NCBI RefSeq assembly: GCF_019649055.1
Contig: NW_026570346.1
Coordinates: 248,001-312,000, forward strand
Direction: 5' to 3'
DNA: 64,000 nt
DNA from: Paramacrobiotus metropolitanus
Lineage: Eukaryota > Tardigrada > Eutardigrada > Parachela > Macrobiotidae
The position numbers were made by a program, and so were the translations under genes. Positions 52,687 through 64,000 of this stretch are shown in pieces. The notes under the pieces are model-generated. The model saw only the letters and a program-made list of their open reading frames with translations. It searched no databases and was not told where the DNA came from. Numbering within the stretch: the stretch's first letter is position 1; the number at the start of each line of letters is the position of its first letter.

Positions 52687-55660
52687 AGCGTTCGACGGTT
52701 ATTAATGATTGTGTTTGCATCAGATGGAATCGTGTTGACCATGGGATTAGTTATGTTATTCGGTATCGGCCGCTTTGTTAGCATTTCTCGGTTACTGCTG
52801 ATAGGATATAGATCGTGGATGGTGGAGTGCTCAGAATGTCAAGGGAATTTTATTCCGGATGGGTTGATCTGGAACGAATTCCCTTCCTGATTGTGGGATG
52901 TGATATTTGGAAGGATCTTCATTGTTTTTATGCTTGCATTTGTTTTATGTAGTTGTATTGATCAAGTTAAGCTGCACTTGTTGCTCATTCTTTATGGAAC
53001 CAGGACTTGTCGCGATATCTCATCGATGCACATAGCTTATTTTACAGGTTGCTCACATTATTAGCAACCGCAAAGAATATACAAGCCTCGACTTAAATAA
53101 ACAGCGAAATCATACATCAGTATTACGATTATTGGCATTTAACGGCAGTGTTAAAACTGCCCAAACAGCTTCTCCATTTCGGCAATTTTAATTAGAATAA
53201 AAGGACCTTTAGGTTTCGTATGGCGAATAGAACAACATAATAGCCAAGGAGCATTAAAATACGAATAAGAATGTTCCTGCACTATCTCTTTTAAAGTTGT
53301 GTACTCTGATTGATAGTCACGTTTGCGCCTTTAGCCTTTGTTAATTTTGGCATTAGAGTAATTATTACAGTACATTAAGCTTCACTGTTCACATAAAGAT
53401 TTCGGTTATTACACCTGTAAACGAATTTTATCGAGGAGTTTTTCTGTATTCCGAGAAGTAGGAAAGCCTTACGTAATTTGTACTCTTTCGGGCGCAACTA
53501 TTGATCACAAGTGATTCTGGCGCTAAAATTGGCCAACTAAGTATCTGGTTGTGGAAGCAACTCTTCCATCTCAGCAGATAGCGAGGCTTACTCAATCGTG
53601 CACGGATCCTTTCCAAAGGGTTTCTTCAAGTGGCGCGCAAGTATTATGCAGACGTTATAGCACATCTTGCGGTCTTTACATACCCTGAGTCCTGACCATG
53701 TTGGCGGACAAGAAAATCCGTTAGTCTGATAGGTATATAACAGCACGCTCTACAATATAGACGATCGGTTGGGCAACTTGGAGTTTATTTAAGCGGTACA
53801 CCTTCCGACTGGGTGGAAAGCCACCCGAGTATAATGGGAGAAAGTTAGATATCCCAAACGAAGATCATTTAGAAATAGTGAGGAGAAGGAGAAAGTCAGT
53901 ATTTGTGAATTGTGATGAACTTCAGAAAGGAAAAGAAGCGTGGTTCGCAAAACGTTGCGAAATAAAATCTGCAGTGCAGTTCAATGAGTGTTACTCAAGG
54001 TTCACTAATGATACTGCCATACCGAGCGGTTGACGCTTCTGCAAGCGCCGGAAGTCCCTGGATTTTCTTCATCTGAAGTTCATAGCTGAGAGATTCTCGT
54101 GAAACAGGAATTATTTCCATGAAGGTGATTTCCACGGGAACACAGGTTACTCGGAAGGCAATCGTCCACCGGTCTTAAAGAACTATGTCTTCGCAGTGGT
54201 GTGTGTGCATTCAGGCCTTCCCTATATACCACACTCTGCCTGTGCTAGATACCGTGATTTTCGTTCGTTGCAACGGCGAACCTAAATGAGGCTATCGCGT
54301 ATCGGCCGTAATTTAATTCGCTATCGACCTCGCGCGGCATGCATTTGCCCATGATTCGTGTCAGGCGTTGAACAGTGTTTTCATCTCCTGATATCATTCT
54401 CGATATCTCGAAGTTCTCCAGTACTCAGCATTTGAATTGCAACGTCTACTGGTGTCCGTATGCTATTCGTGGACCCGCGTATTTTTCACACTTTCAAACG
54501 GAAACGAATTTCATCCGTGACCATTGGCGTACATATAATCGACACCGTTAATGGTATATTTGCATTTCGCGAGATTCTCGGGATATTGTGGAAGTCGTGA
54601 TACCAGATAATGACTAGCAACTGCATGCTGTTTCCTGTTGCTGTGGCTTTGGACGATGTACTTCTCTTTTCGTTGTTGTTTTGTACTAGCAGCAAAAAGG
54701 GTAATACCTTAACAAAGTATTAGCCCGTATACGATATTACGGCGACGTTTGTGACGAGGGCAATGTGGAATCCCGGTTGCTGCGATGCGGGAATGCTGCC
54801 GAGTAGCCCAGCTGTGCCGTTGCCCGATGCGTTCCGCTCCAGTGGCATGGAGCGAAACTCTTCGGGCAGCGGCTAGGCTCCATTGATTTCAAGATTCTAC
54901 ACAAATATTCCCACCGAGCGCCTTCTTGCTGGATAGTTTGGATGTGAACGAAATAGGAACTGGATGAACTCGATTGTATGATAAGGCAAAGAACAGCCTC
55001 GGTTCGCGCCAGTGGCGCCACGCAATTGTATGGCGAAGATCGGGATTCTGGAGGATTTCATACTGCCTTATTACCCGTGCCACGGTTCGTACATAATTTT
55101 ATAATAGAATGCTTGAATAACTTCTACCTGCAGTATGATCAGTATACCACGGCATTCTCTACGCATCCTACATGTATCATCCCTATTTTTGAAAACCCAT
55201 CTTTTTTTCTGCAGCCCACATCGTGTATTCGTACGTTTTTCGTGGGAACAATGACGAACTAACTAATATAGATATGTAATACCAAAACAAGTGCAGGCTA
55301 CGCAGAATATTCAATTAAATAAGGTTGGAAAATAGTAATAAGAGTGAGTGCTGTTAGGTTCCAACGCTATATTGTAGATGCACCTTTAAAATATCTGTGT
55401 ATCCTGTAAAATCTCCTTCCGTAGTAACTGCCGTACATGCATACGTAGTATACATACATATATTGTATATAAATCTATATACGAGTATAGTGTATGTATA
55501 TGTGTGCATGTTAAGTACTTAAGTATCTATGTATTTTGTGAAATATGCGGTAGTAATGCACTGTGCATACGTATGTCTTGTATATATAAAGCATGTAGAC
55601 GTATCTTATTTATATAGATATATGTATTTATATATATATACATATCGCATTATCTTATTT
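52687..55660. other. No gene identified
   Basis: The start is the 3' untranslated part of the zinc-finger gene (to about 53100). Beyond that there are only short open frames without domains, and no recognisable RNA gene. Confidence 0.4.
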
Positions 55661-55670
55661 ATATATATAG

Positions 55671-55672
<2 letters not shown>

Positions 55673-55708
<36 letters not shown>
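55673..55708. repeat. (TA)n microsatellite
   Basis: About 18 TA dinucleotides within a wider TATA-rich stretch (55440-55710). Confidence 0.95.
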
Positions 55709-55711
<3 letters not shown>

Positions 55712-55974
55712 GTATATTTATTATATCTAAGTTGACTGGCAGTTCAAAAGTCACCCATTTTCTATCAAAGTATAAGATATACCAATTATGCAGCCTCAGC
55801 CGGCAGCAGAAATAGACGGCCTAATTATACAGAAAATTTCACCTAAATCAGGCGATACTGATGGTGCTCCCATGACATAAGCAGCCGCATTTCCGTGTTG
55901 GATTTCGATGCTGAACCGCTGGCGCAGAGTCTCGCTCGCCGGTATCTCGCATGCTTCCTGTCATATCATCTTGC

Positions 55975-56025
55975 CGAGTTCGGTGACCAATTCCCGATTT
56001 CGGTGAGCGTTGGTCACCGAACTCG
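55975..56025. repeat. 16-bp perfect hairpin
   Basis: Arms CGAGTTCGGTGACCAA (55975-55990) and TTGGTCACCGAACTCG (56010-56025) with a 19-nt loop. Function unknown. Confidence 0.9.
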
Positions 56026-56029
56026 GGAA

Positions 56030-57649
56030 GAGGATGCAGGCATGCATGCATGCGAGAAGCGTCATGCGAGAAGCTTCTAGTTTCCAAGTTCCGAGTGTTT
56101 CGACGAGTACCCTTTATGTATCCATACGCCAAGTATAGTACACTGGATGTATCCCGCTGGTATGCCACTTAAAATACTTCAAGTATCGGAATTCTAAGGG
56201 ACCTAAGAAGGGTACGGAGCGCATCCGGCATGCACGACGGATAACGGATACGAATGATACGTGGAGGTACATTGCGTGAATACTGGACTGTCATGTAACA
56301 AGCACAGCTGCGGACAGCAAGAATACTGTAACGATCCAGTGGATATTATTGCTTGGGAAAGTGATACGCGTTTAAACGTCCCTTTCTATTCGGCACGTTT
56401 CATGGTGTTTGGCTATCTCTGTTAACATGATAATGTTTTCCAGTGTCTTATCACACAGTGTTCTCGCAGTATCCCTTTTATTCCTTTATGTGTCCTCTAT
56501 GTACCCTTCAAGCATTCTGCGACTTTTCTATGTTTTCTCAAGATTCTTAAGCTCTTAATAAAACATGGGATACCCAAAGAAATACTGCAGAAGGACAATG
56601 GAATAGCAATGAGCAAAAAGGGGTGAAAATTTTCATGATACATGACGAACACATAGGACAGGATACGAAGGGACACTGTAAATCCTAATAAACACTTTGT
56701 GTGTAGAAAAATTAATGCAAAGTCGTCCGTATCTACGCTAGGCTGCAACACGACGGACGACCTCTGGCAAAACAACAGAATTCGTGCAAGTTTCCAACGG
56801 TTGCGCTGCCAGAAATCGTCCGCTCGATGGATTTGGGTAAGCGTAAGCATGGTCCCGTGTGGGGATGCGGTAGGCGGCGGTCGACCATTGTGTCAGGGTA
56901 CAGGTAACGCAGCGGACGGTACTGCAGCAAAATCATCCCTATTCAACGCCGCCGCTGACCCAGCCAAATGTAGCGGTACGGGAAAATCGGTGAATCCCTT
57001 ACACAATATCGTCATGATACTGAATTTTATATTCGTCGATGTCCGAAGGAGGTATAATGGCTGCAATAAAAAGTGTAGCAGTTCCAGTAATCTTTTAAAA
57101 TCCAGAAATACGGTAGGTGTACGAAATGAGTACTTAACATTATTCCACATTCCTTTCCAACCGGAATAGCAGTTGTTTCCTGGAAGCGCTGAATAAGCAG
57201 TTCCAGTTGAGATGCTTTAAGAGCATCGCTTCAATATGTGCAAGTGAACAGCTAGCTCTTGGCGTGATGCAGCACCGGAAATAGGCGTGCTGCTTTTCCG
57301 CCGTAGATTTAGCACGCCGATAACGCTGCACGGATATGTTCTGCAGCTCACTAGTGTAGCCAGCATGATATCGTTAAGCCAGTACCATCTCCACTGTATT
57401 CCTCTTTTCCAGCTGTGTGCATCAACGTGGCAGTCCCTGAATGTTAGTGTAGGCTGTAGAATATTTACCAACAGATGCATCGTGAAGCGGAAATAATCAA
57501 GCGTAATTTATTTCCTCTAAAGAAGCAGAATTCGTTTCTCCTGGTGTAAACTGACGACGCTACTAGCTGTCTTCATTCATTACCCGTACAAACGTTATCA
57601 GAATCCGCCGTATTAAACACGGTCAAAGGGTAAACAGTGCAGGGAACGA
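56030..57649. other. No gene identified
   Basis: The largest open frames (for example 56699-57169 plus, 56497-56850 minus) overlap each other on opposite strands and show no domains. The final few hundred bases are the upstream region of the exon at 57650. Confidence 0.35.
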
Positions 57650-57989
57650 ATGGAACCGTTGCACGATCACCAGCGCGCACTCCCAGAATACGCGGACGCC
57701 CCGCCGGATTACGGGGTGGCGACGGGATCCTCTCCGGCCGTCCTCCTTCCGGCAGTAGCCCGGCCGGCCAGCGGTCTGCAGGCTGTGGATTTCCTGCCGC
57801 GAATGACGCGGGAGAACGGTCCCTCCCACCACGCCGAGTACGAGCCGTTTGGCGTGCTGGTGGAGCGCGCCAACGACTACCTGCGGGACCACCCCCGCTG
57901 CCGTGTCAACACCTGCGAGAGCGTGGCGTTCCGCGTCTACCAGCGCGGCCAGGACATCGACACGGTGCAGTTGGTATTCACGGCATACG
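57650..57989 (+). CDS. First coding exon of an unidentified gene
   Basis: ATG at 57650 is followed by 113 codons of GC-rich, well-composed sequence and a GT donor (CATACG|GTACATT). The C-terminal part YEPFGVLVERANDYLRDHP ... RVNTCESVAFRVYQRG looks like a folded, conserved segment with aromatic and charged residues. The first 55 residues are Pro/Ala-rich. No family was recognised. The following exons were not found before 59 kb, where a retroelement begins, so the gene may be interrupted, have a long intron, or be split by insertions. Confidence 0.55.
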
Positions 57990-58590
57990 GTACATTGGGC
58001 ACTAGCTTGTCGACAAACTGAGCATGTAAAGGTACAGGTAGAGCGATATTAGCGCGAAATCGGCGCTTGAATAATGGCCAGTGCACTGCGGTCATCGCAA
58101 GCGTAACTGCGCTTCGCAGTTAGATTGCCCCTTACTCCACCGACCGTTTTCAAGCGACATCCCGCCAGGCAATTACAGAAATTATTCCCATCAAAATATC
58201 GTCACGTGTGTAAATAGTGTGGCGTGACGCGCTGTAGTACGGCTTTTTAGCGTTACCTGTAAATTTCTACTTTTCGCTGTATTTACGAATGCTCAGTTTG
58301 GCGACAGGCTTGTATCTGTACTTGTCAAAACGCAGCCGATCACTGTAATCCGCTAGCTTATACGTCTACTTTAAGAAGTAATTTTATTTTGGCATTAAGA
58401 AACGTTTGCGGGAATCTCTCCAACTATAGTGCGGACACCTCTTTCTTATTGTGTTGAATGCCAATATGCGTAGTTTACTGTGTACCTAGGGTAGTTTAGC
58501 TATCACTGGTGTACGTGTATATGTTTTCCGGCTATTGCAATCAGTTGCTGTGTGGGTGAGATACGATACTTAAGGGAAGTGGCCCGGTAC
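57990..58590. other. No gene seen (intron or intergenic)
   Basis: If the exon at 57650 is real, this is the start of its intron. No acceptor with a convincing following exon was found. Confidence 0.35.
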
Positions 58591-58594
58591 ATGG

Positions 58595-59040
58595 TACCTA
58601 ATTCGTTTACATGCACGAAATCTTTCACTTTCGGGCACTCCCTTACCCTTTTTTCTCTTGTTTTGTGACATTCTGTAGCCAAATATTTGTATACGCTGTC
58701 GTGAAAACCGTTTGTGCGCGCAACATCCGGTTCGGGAATTATGGCTGTTGGAAAATTCCAAAAAGTTTAAATGCATTCCGGTGTACCAAAAGTCACATTA
58801 TGGACCGATCTCCCTCAAATTTTGAACGTGAATGCACATAACCACGATGTTTTTACATCGATCCACTGGCTTGGCATGTTTTTCAAATTTTAAAATGAAT
58901 TTCGAAAAGTTTAAAATTTATTTTAAATTCTGAAGAAAATCGTGGAAATCTAGATCGGTGTAAGAACGATCCTCATGGTCATGTGCATTTACGTGCAAAA
59001 TTTGAAGGAGATCGGTCCATAATGAGACTGTGAGCGGGGG
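58595..59040 (+). repeat. Dispersed repeat, family D (longest copy)
   Basis: It contains, in order, ATGCACGAAATCTTTCACTT, GACATTCTGTAGCCAAAT, CCGTTTGTGCGCGCAACATC, CAAAAAGTTTAAATGCATTC and GGTCCATAATGAGACTG. Homologous stretches are at 12200-12520 (minus), 6600-6975 and 11036-11170. Non-coding. Confidence 0.65.
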
Positions 59041-59176
59041 TTCACTAGCGTTCACGTCCGCAACGCTGCGCCACTTGGATTACGTGTCTGTGTTGTGTCT
59101 CGCTTCTGATTGGCTTGAGTTTTGTTAGTGGGCGCGGCATAGCACGTGCTGCACACTGTTGAATTGGCTCTACGAT

Positions 59177-60120
59177 TTACGATCGAGCTGCGCCGATCAG
59201 TATTGATTTTCTGTTCTCCAGACTTTTCAATATTAAAAAGTCAGCAATTAGCGGTGTTTCCGCATAGTTCGCAATACATATCGCATTGCCAGGTTCGTCC
59301 GGTCCCGCCGGAGTGGTTGGACGGTTCCCGTTAGGGAGTGGCGAGGCTGGTCGGCCTCCTGTCCACCGTTGAGCAAAACGGGTCTGTATGGCCCGTATTA
59401 CTGCTTCAACGCCGTCTCCACATAAAGGACAAGTTAGTTTGGCCTCTTCGGTTGAAGGGTCCTGCGCTTCTCTGTTGGTGTCCCTTCGTCGGCCATGTCC
59501 AGGGTATGGGCCGTCGTTGAAGCGCACTCTAATTGCTATGTGTGGTGCTGCTTCTGGCAATGGTTCCGGTATGGTCCTGACGTTGCTCAGGCTCAAGTCA
59601 TACTTTGGCCAAATAGTGGCGGTTACGCCAGGGTGTTCGGTCAATTTCTTTTAAGTGTTATGATATCATCGAAGAGGTCCGAGCACATTCGTTGGAGTGC
59701 TTTCGGAATTTCTAAGTGGTACTCTTTGTATTCCCACCACAGGGCTAGACGTTCGTGTTCCCATAATGCCCCCTCTTCTTGGAGTTTGTCCAACTCTTGG
59801 GCAAATGGTCCGTATTGTTCGGCTATCTGGCGCCACGTTAGTGGTTTGCCTACTTCTTCTGGCCAGCCCTCTTCTAGGGCAAGGAGGCAGTCAGCGCGGT
59901 ATTCAAGGAAATTCCTAACCCCCGTAAACCAAGTTTTATATCGCTGGACCAGTTTCTCCTTTAGTTCTCTATCAGGCACCGGTCGTTGGCCCGGTGCCTC
60001 TGGCATCGGGATAGTCTTTACTATCCCGTGATTTGGCTTGAATATGCCAGCGCGGAATTGGGCCATGTAGCGCTCAATTGCATTATGGACGCGTAGTGCC
60101 CAGATGAGGCTCTCTATGGG
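59177..60120 (-). pseudogene. LTR retrotransposon region downstream of protease
   Basis: Two frames follow the protease. 60066-59641 shares the phrase PEAPG with the end of the protease frame and is otherwise helical with many Trp/Glu residues. 59644-59177 has a CPLCGDGVEAVIRA zinc-knuckle-like pair. They look like parts of the same polyprotein, separated by stops and a frame change. No reverse transcriptase motif (YxDD-type) was found. Confidence 0.5.
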
Positions 60121-60147
60121 GTCCAGGCATTCCCAGCAGGTAGAAGT

Positions 60148-61023
60148 TTAGACAGTCGGTTCGCGAAGCCGATTTATCCGCACTTCATTGTCGGGTCCCG
60201 GTGCCTCTGGTATCGGGATAGACTTTACCGCGTCCCAAACGATTTCTTCGTTTGGCTTCAAGATGAAGGTGAACTTGGAGTGGAGATAGTCACAACCAAG
60301 TAGAACGTACACGTCCGTTAACGTCGGTTGGACGAAGAACGTGTGGTGGCTCTTGTATCCCTGCAGTGTCACCGGTACGGTGCAGCAGTGAGAGACCACG
60401 AAGGCGGTTTGTCCGCCAACACCAAGGATTTTGGTGTTCCGTCCTAATGGCTCCGTTTTGATGCCATTGGCGGTGCAAAACTGCTGGCTGATGAGGGATG
60501 TCTCCGCCCCAGTGTCCAGCATAGCGAGCGTGTGGACTGGTCCGATTTGGATTTTGAGTGTCCGTGCTCTAACGGTTTTCTGTTTCCGATTCTCATCGAG
60601 GCCAACTGTCACTTCCCGCATCACCGGTACAATGGGGATTAGCGACACTGGTCTTGGGTCATAAGGAGCATACTTAGGTGCTGATAGCACCTGTTGGACG
60701 GACTCTTCCTGCGGTGCTACCCGTAGGGTCGAAAACATATTTTTAGTATTCAGGAATGTCCTTGAGCTGTTAATGGTCCGCGTTATTGGTGCGGCTCCGA
60801 GGGGTCGTCCACCGGTCTGGCGCCAGCAGGTGCGGGGACTTGACGCCTCAAGAGGTTCGGCGGTCCACTCTTCTGGCGGATCGACCTCACTGTCCGTACT
60901 TCCCACGGACCATCCTTCCGGTGCCCTATCGGAGGAGGTTTCTGACGCCGATCTAGGATACGTCATATTCGTGGTGCGACGTCTCGCTTTCCCACGTGAT
61001 CGGTTGGCCTTCGAGTTAACCAA
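60148..61023 (-). pseudogene. pro: Retropepsin-like aspartic protease of an LTR retrotransposon
   Basis: The frame has the catalytic ALDTGA-type motif as MLDTGAETSLIS, then VGGQTAFVVSH and the second conserved LLGCDYLHSKF. This order is that of retroviral-type aspartic proteases, active as homodimers that process Gag. The frame is the same as that of the gag pieces upstream but is separated from them by stop codons, including a TAA just before 61023, so this copy is dead or depends on readthrough. Confidence 0.8.
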
Positions 61024-61071
61024 GGCTCCGAAAATTGACTTGGTCGCCGGTTAGACTACTGCCGGTCTGGT

Positions 61072-64000
61072 CTAACTTCTAGAGCCAAATGGTCCAGGTG
61101 TGACTTCTACATGTTCTGGCGTGGCCGCACTTCTTGGGTTATGTGGCTTGGTCGCCGGTTGGGCGCCAAACTTGAATCCGCCGGCAGGCCGTTGGGCGGC
61201 CGGTTCCAGATCCACTGCACTTCTAGCGGTTGGGGTTAGTTTAACAACATATGGGTTAGGAGTTATGTCCGGCGGTTTAGGTTCCGGCAATAGGTCAGGT
61301 GAGTTGCCGTTACTCCCTAACCTTAAGCGTTTCCCGCAGTTGGGCTAGCCCGGTGAGAGCCGCTGCCATTGCCGTTGGGCTTCAACTGCTGGTCGGTCAG
61401 TGGCGGTAATGCGGTCCTTTCGTTGGCGGGTGTTTGTATTCCCCGTCATCCATACCAGTCCGCGCCACTTTGCCGGTTTCCGCCACCGTTCCCATTTCCT
61501 GAGCCGGTGGACTGTGCGGCCGCCGTTCCCCCCGTTACCACGTTGTGGTCGGGCTTGTTTGGGTGGCACCAGGCCGAAGCGATTGGGATTCTTTGACCCG
61601 GTAGGGTATCCCTTAGTTTACCGCCCTCGCCAATCCAAGTACCAGATCCGGTTAGGATTCTCGGCGTAGGGACGGCCAGCGTAACCACAGCCTTCGGTTT
61701 TGTGGTTTCCCCACAGGCAGTGGTTGCAGGTGATGGTTCCGTCTTTGGACCATCGTACGAACATGCGCTCGGTTCGATCGATGTACATGTCCTCCTGCTT
61801 TCGGGCCTCTTCGGAGTTTAATGCTTGGCGTTGGCCGTTCTGGCCTCCGCTGCCTCCTTGGCCTCGGCGTCCAGAGCCGCTGTTGCTGCCTCCTCGCTTT
61901 CCGCTGAAGCTGGCGTTCTGGCCTCCGGAGTATCCGCCTCTTTGTCCTCCTCCACCGTTTCCCTGGCTATAGCCATAATTGCCTTTTTTTCTGGGCCTGG
62001 CCATAGCCGCCACCACCGCCGTTGGGCGGTGTGGACCCACGCTGTGGGGAGCCCAAGTTCATAGCCGCGATAGCGGCGTATGTTGCTTCGACTTTTGCTT
62101 GGGTTAACGTTAATGCCTGGGGAGGATAGTAAGCCGATGTTGGCTGTTGAGGTGCGACTTGGGCAGGTGGCGTTGGTGCGGCCGCCCGGACAACCGGGTA
62201 TCCTTGGCCCGCCTTCCCGTCGTATTCGGGTTTGCCTGCCGTGAACTGCCGGATGTAGTCCAGAAATTCTGTCGGAGACTTTGGCAGTCGGATGTCCAAG
62301 GCACGACGCAGTTCTAGCTCAGTCATGTTCTCTTAAGGAAATGAAGAGCCATAATGTCGTCGAGGTTGGCGCGTGCCTGTAAGGTAAGGATTGCATCATA
62401 GTATTGCTCCGGGGTTTCAGAACCGTGTCGGTAGAAACGGTTCGTGATGTCATTGAGGGCGTTGGCTCTTTGGTTTTCGTCGTCATATCGAGCGGCAAAC
62501 TTCTGAGGCCACTCCTCGACGGTGTAGCCATCGCCTTCCTCCCGGTTGCTTTGGCCCATGTACCATTCCTTGACCGGTTTGGACAAGGATCCATAGACTC
62601 GGCTCATGAAGTCAGGCTTGCTCAAGTCTGAGTCAGGCTTGTTCAAGTCTGATGATTGCTTACAGATCCTTCTGACCTGAGCAATCCATCCCTTGACCAT
62701 GGTTTTGTCACCGTCAACGGATGGTATGGCAGTCCAGGCATTGGCCTTTGCATTGGCCTTTGCGTGTGCGTCCACCACCATTTGTATATATATTAGATCA
62801 TGCACTGGTGGGCTGGCCCTTGGCGACGGTGCAGGCGTTATCTGCTGTACCACCACTTGTGGTGGTGGCTGCAGTGCCTGTGGCGCTGGGCCTGGCTGAT
62901 GTCCCTGTTGAAGGTTCAGCGGTTGGTTCCGTGGATACTGGACGGCTCCGTTGGATGCCATCCATCCATAAGTTCCATTGGGCAACTGGACTAACATGGG
63001 CACATTCTAACCCTGGTTTGGCTGAGTCGCCGGTCCAATTGGCGTCGCCGCCGTCGGCGGTGCGCCCGATGGGTTGGGCACGTTCTGACCCACGGGGGCA
63101 TTCTGGTCCGACTGTGGTTGGGCTTGACCCGTTGGGGCTGCCGCTGAGATAGGAGGGCCAAATAGGCTTAATTGGCCTACGAGTGGCTGTTGCACCGTTG
63201 GTGTGCCACCTTGGCCTCCCATCTGTCCCTGTATGGCTGATGGCCCGAACATTAGGCTCGGCGGGTTGGTCCGGTTTGGATCCATGCCGCTGGTGTGAGC
63301 CTGGCTTGGGGCCAGATGTGGACTTTGGTTAAAGTCCATGTTCGGGAACAAGGACGGGTACAATGGCCTTGACCCAAAGTAACTGTGGCTCCGTGTCGCC
63401 TGGCTTGGGTCAAAGTATGGCCCGCTTTACACAGACGGTTGAGTCTGCGTTGCGGGCGTCACTATGGTCGCTGGACCAATAGTGGCTGATGTGGTGACCG
63501 GGATTGGTGGAGGCGGCAGCGTTACTGTCGCCGTTGATGATCCTCGGTCCACTGGACTGGGAGGTGACGGTATAGTTGGCCCGGTTGGGGGATGTCCAAC
63601 TGATGGTCCCTCCACTACCATATTCACATGGTAATGTTGCTGGTGATACACTGACTGGTGGTAGAACCGTTGGTCCTGCCGCAGAGCCTCGTCGACTTTT
63701 TCTTATCGACGCTGTGTATCCGAGTCCGGAAAGGTATGGTAGGGCGGTGGTTCTGCGGACATCTCAAAAAGTAAGTTCTCGAGATGTGATTTTTCCGCAT
63801 CTGAGCAGGCGTTTTCCGTGCTTAGCCTTTCCAGGTCCTCGTTGAGTTCAGTAATACGTTGGGTGGCCGCCTGGTAATCTTTGACCAGGCCGGCGTTGTT
63901 GGCCTCCAAGGTGATGATCCGGTCATGTTGGCTCTGGATCACCTGTTTGGCTTGGACGAAGGCCTGCCATAATTGGACAAAGTTCTGTTGTCCGATGATG
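61072..64000 (-). pseudogene. gag: Gag polyprotein of an LTR retrotransposon, cut by many stops, runs past the window end
   Basis: Reading leftward from the window edge, the frame has an N-terminal coiled coil (63942-63703) and Pro/Gln-rich linkers. A capsid-like helical part follows (63003-62323, with WIAQVRRI ... VKEWYMG ... YYDAILTLQARA), then RALDIRLP. A Gly-rich part ends in a CCHC zinc knuckle, C-x2-C-x4-H-x4-C (about 61730-61690). In-frame stops lie at 63703, 63427, 63007, 61618, 61345 and 61072. Between about 62326 and 62000 the reading frame is shifted, returning at a run of A/T (61984-61990). Ty3/gypsy or BEL type cannot be decided without the RT. Confidence 0.75.

Overview
This is a metazoan nuclear genome window. 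Coding regions are split by short GT-AG introns (63-bp and longer), there is a multi-exon C2H2 zinc-finger gene, and the intergenic space is filled with retroelement debris, MITEs, foldbacks and microsatellites. Compact introns and the general texture would fit a small ecdysozoan such as a tardigrade, but nothing here identifies the species.

Layout. 1-6400 is mostly repeat-derived: a giant foldback and a retroelement 3' fragment. 7251-10650 holds an eleven-exon gene (+) for a P-loop protein ending in a PHD finger. 10800-14637 holds tandem repeats, an inverted-repeat element, and retroelement pol fragments on both strands.

14638-31483 is a Polinton/Maverick (adenovirus-like giant transposon) of about 16.8 kb. 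It has terminal inverted repeats and a 6-bp target duplication TACATT, and it sits inside a fossil retroelement 3' end. All core genes lie on the minus strand: packaging ATPase, integrase with chromodomain, penton-like and hexon-like capsid proteins, adenain-like protease and protein-primed PolB. Many reading frames overlap by ATGA or TAATG. Extra genes are a two-BIR + RING inhibitor of apoptosis, a TBP-like protein, and, alone on the plus strand, an ADP-ribosylglycohydrolase-like protein fused to a BIR domain whose metal and catalytic positions look lost. The copy is decayed: PolB, integrase, ATPase, capsid and IAP genes carry stops, frameshifts or active-site changes. The ARH-BIR, TBP-like, penton and protease frames are open.

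32043-37822 is a second DNA transposon with 9-bp target duplications. Its long inverted repeats contain CATAAA hexamers, and it carries a SWIM zinc-finger gene and a coiled-coil gene, suggesting a Mutator-like element. 38.9-39.8 kb has a Ty3/gypsy-type gag fragment and a 113-bp tandem array. 47847-52686 is a five-exon... more precisely four coding-exon C2H2 zinc-finger gene (+), whose last intron contains a TA-flanked MITE and a hAT-type element. A GC-rich first coding exon of an unidentified gene lies at 57650-57989. 59177-64000 (-) is a decayed gag-protease region of an LTR retrotransposon that runs off the window end; no reverse transcriptase is visible.

The most interesting content is the Polinton cargo, which joins apoptosis control (BIR/RING), ADP-ribose recognition (ARH fold) and a TBP-like transcription factor with an unusually tightly overlapped gene chain.
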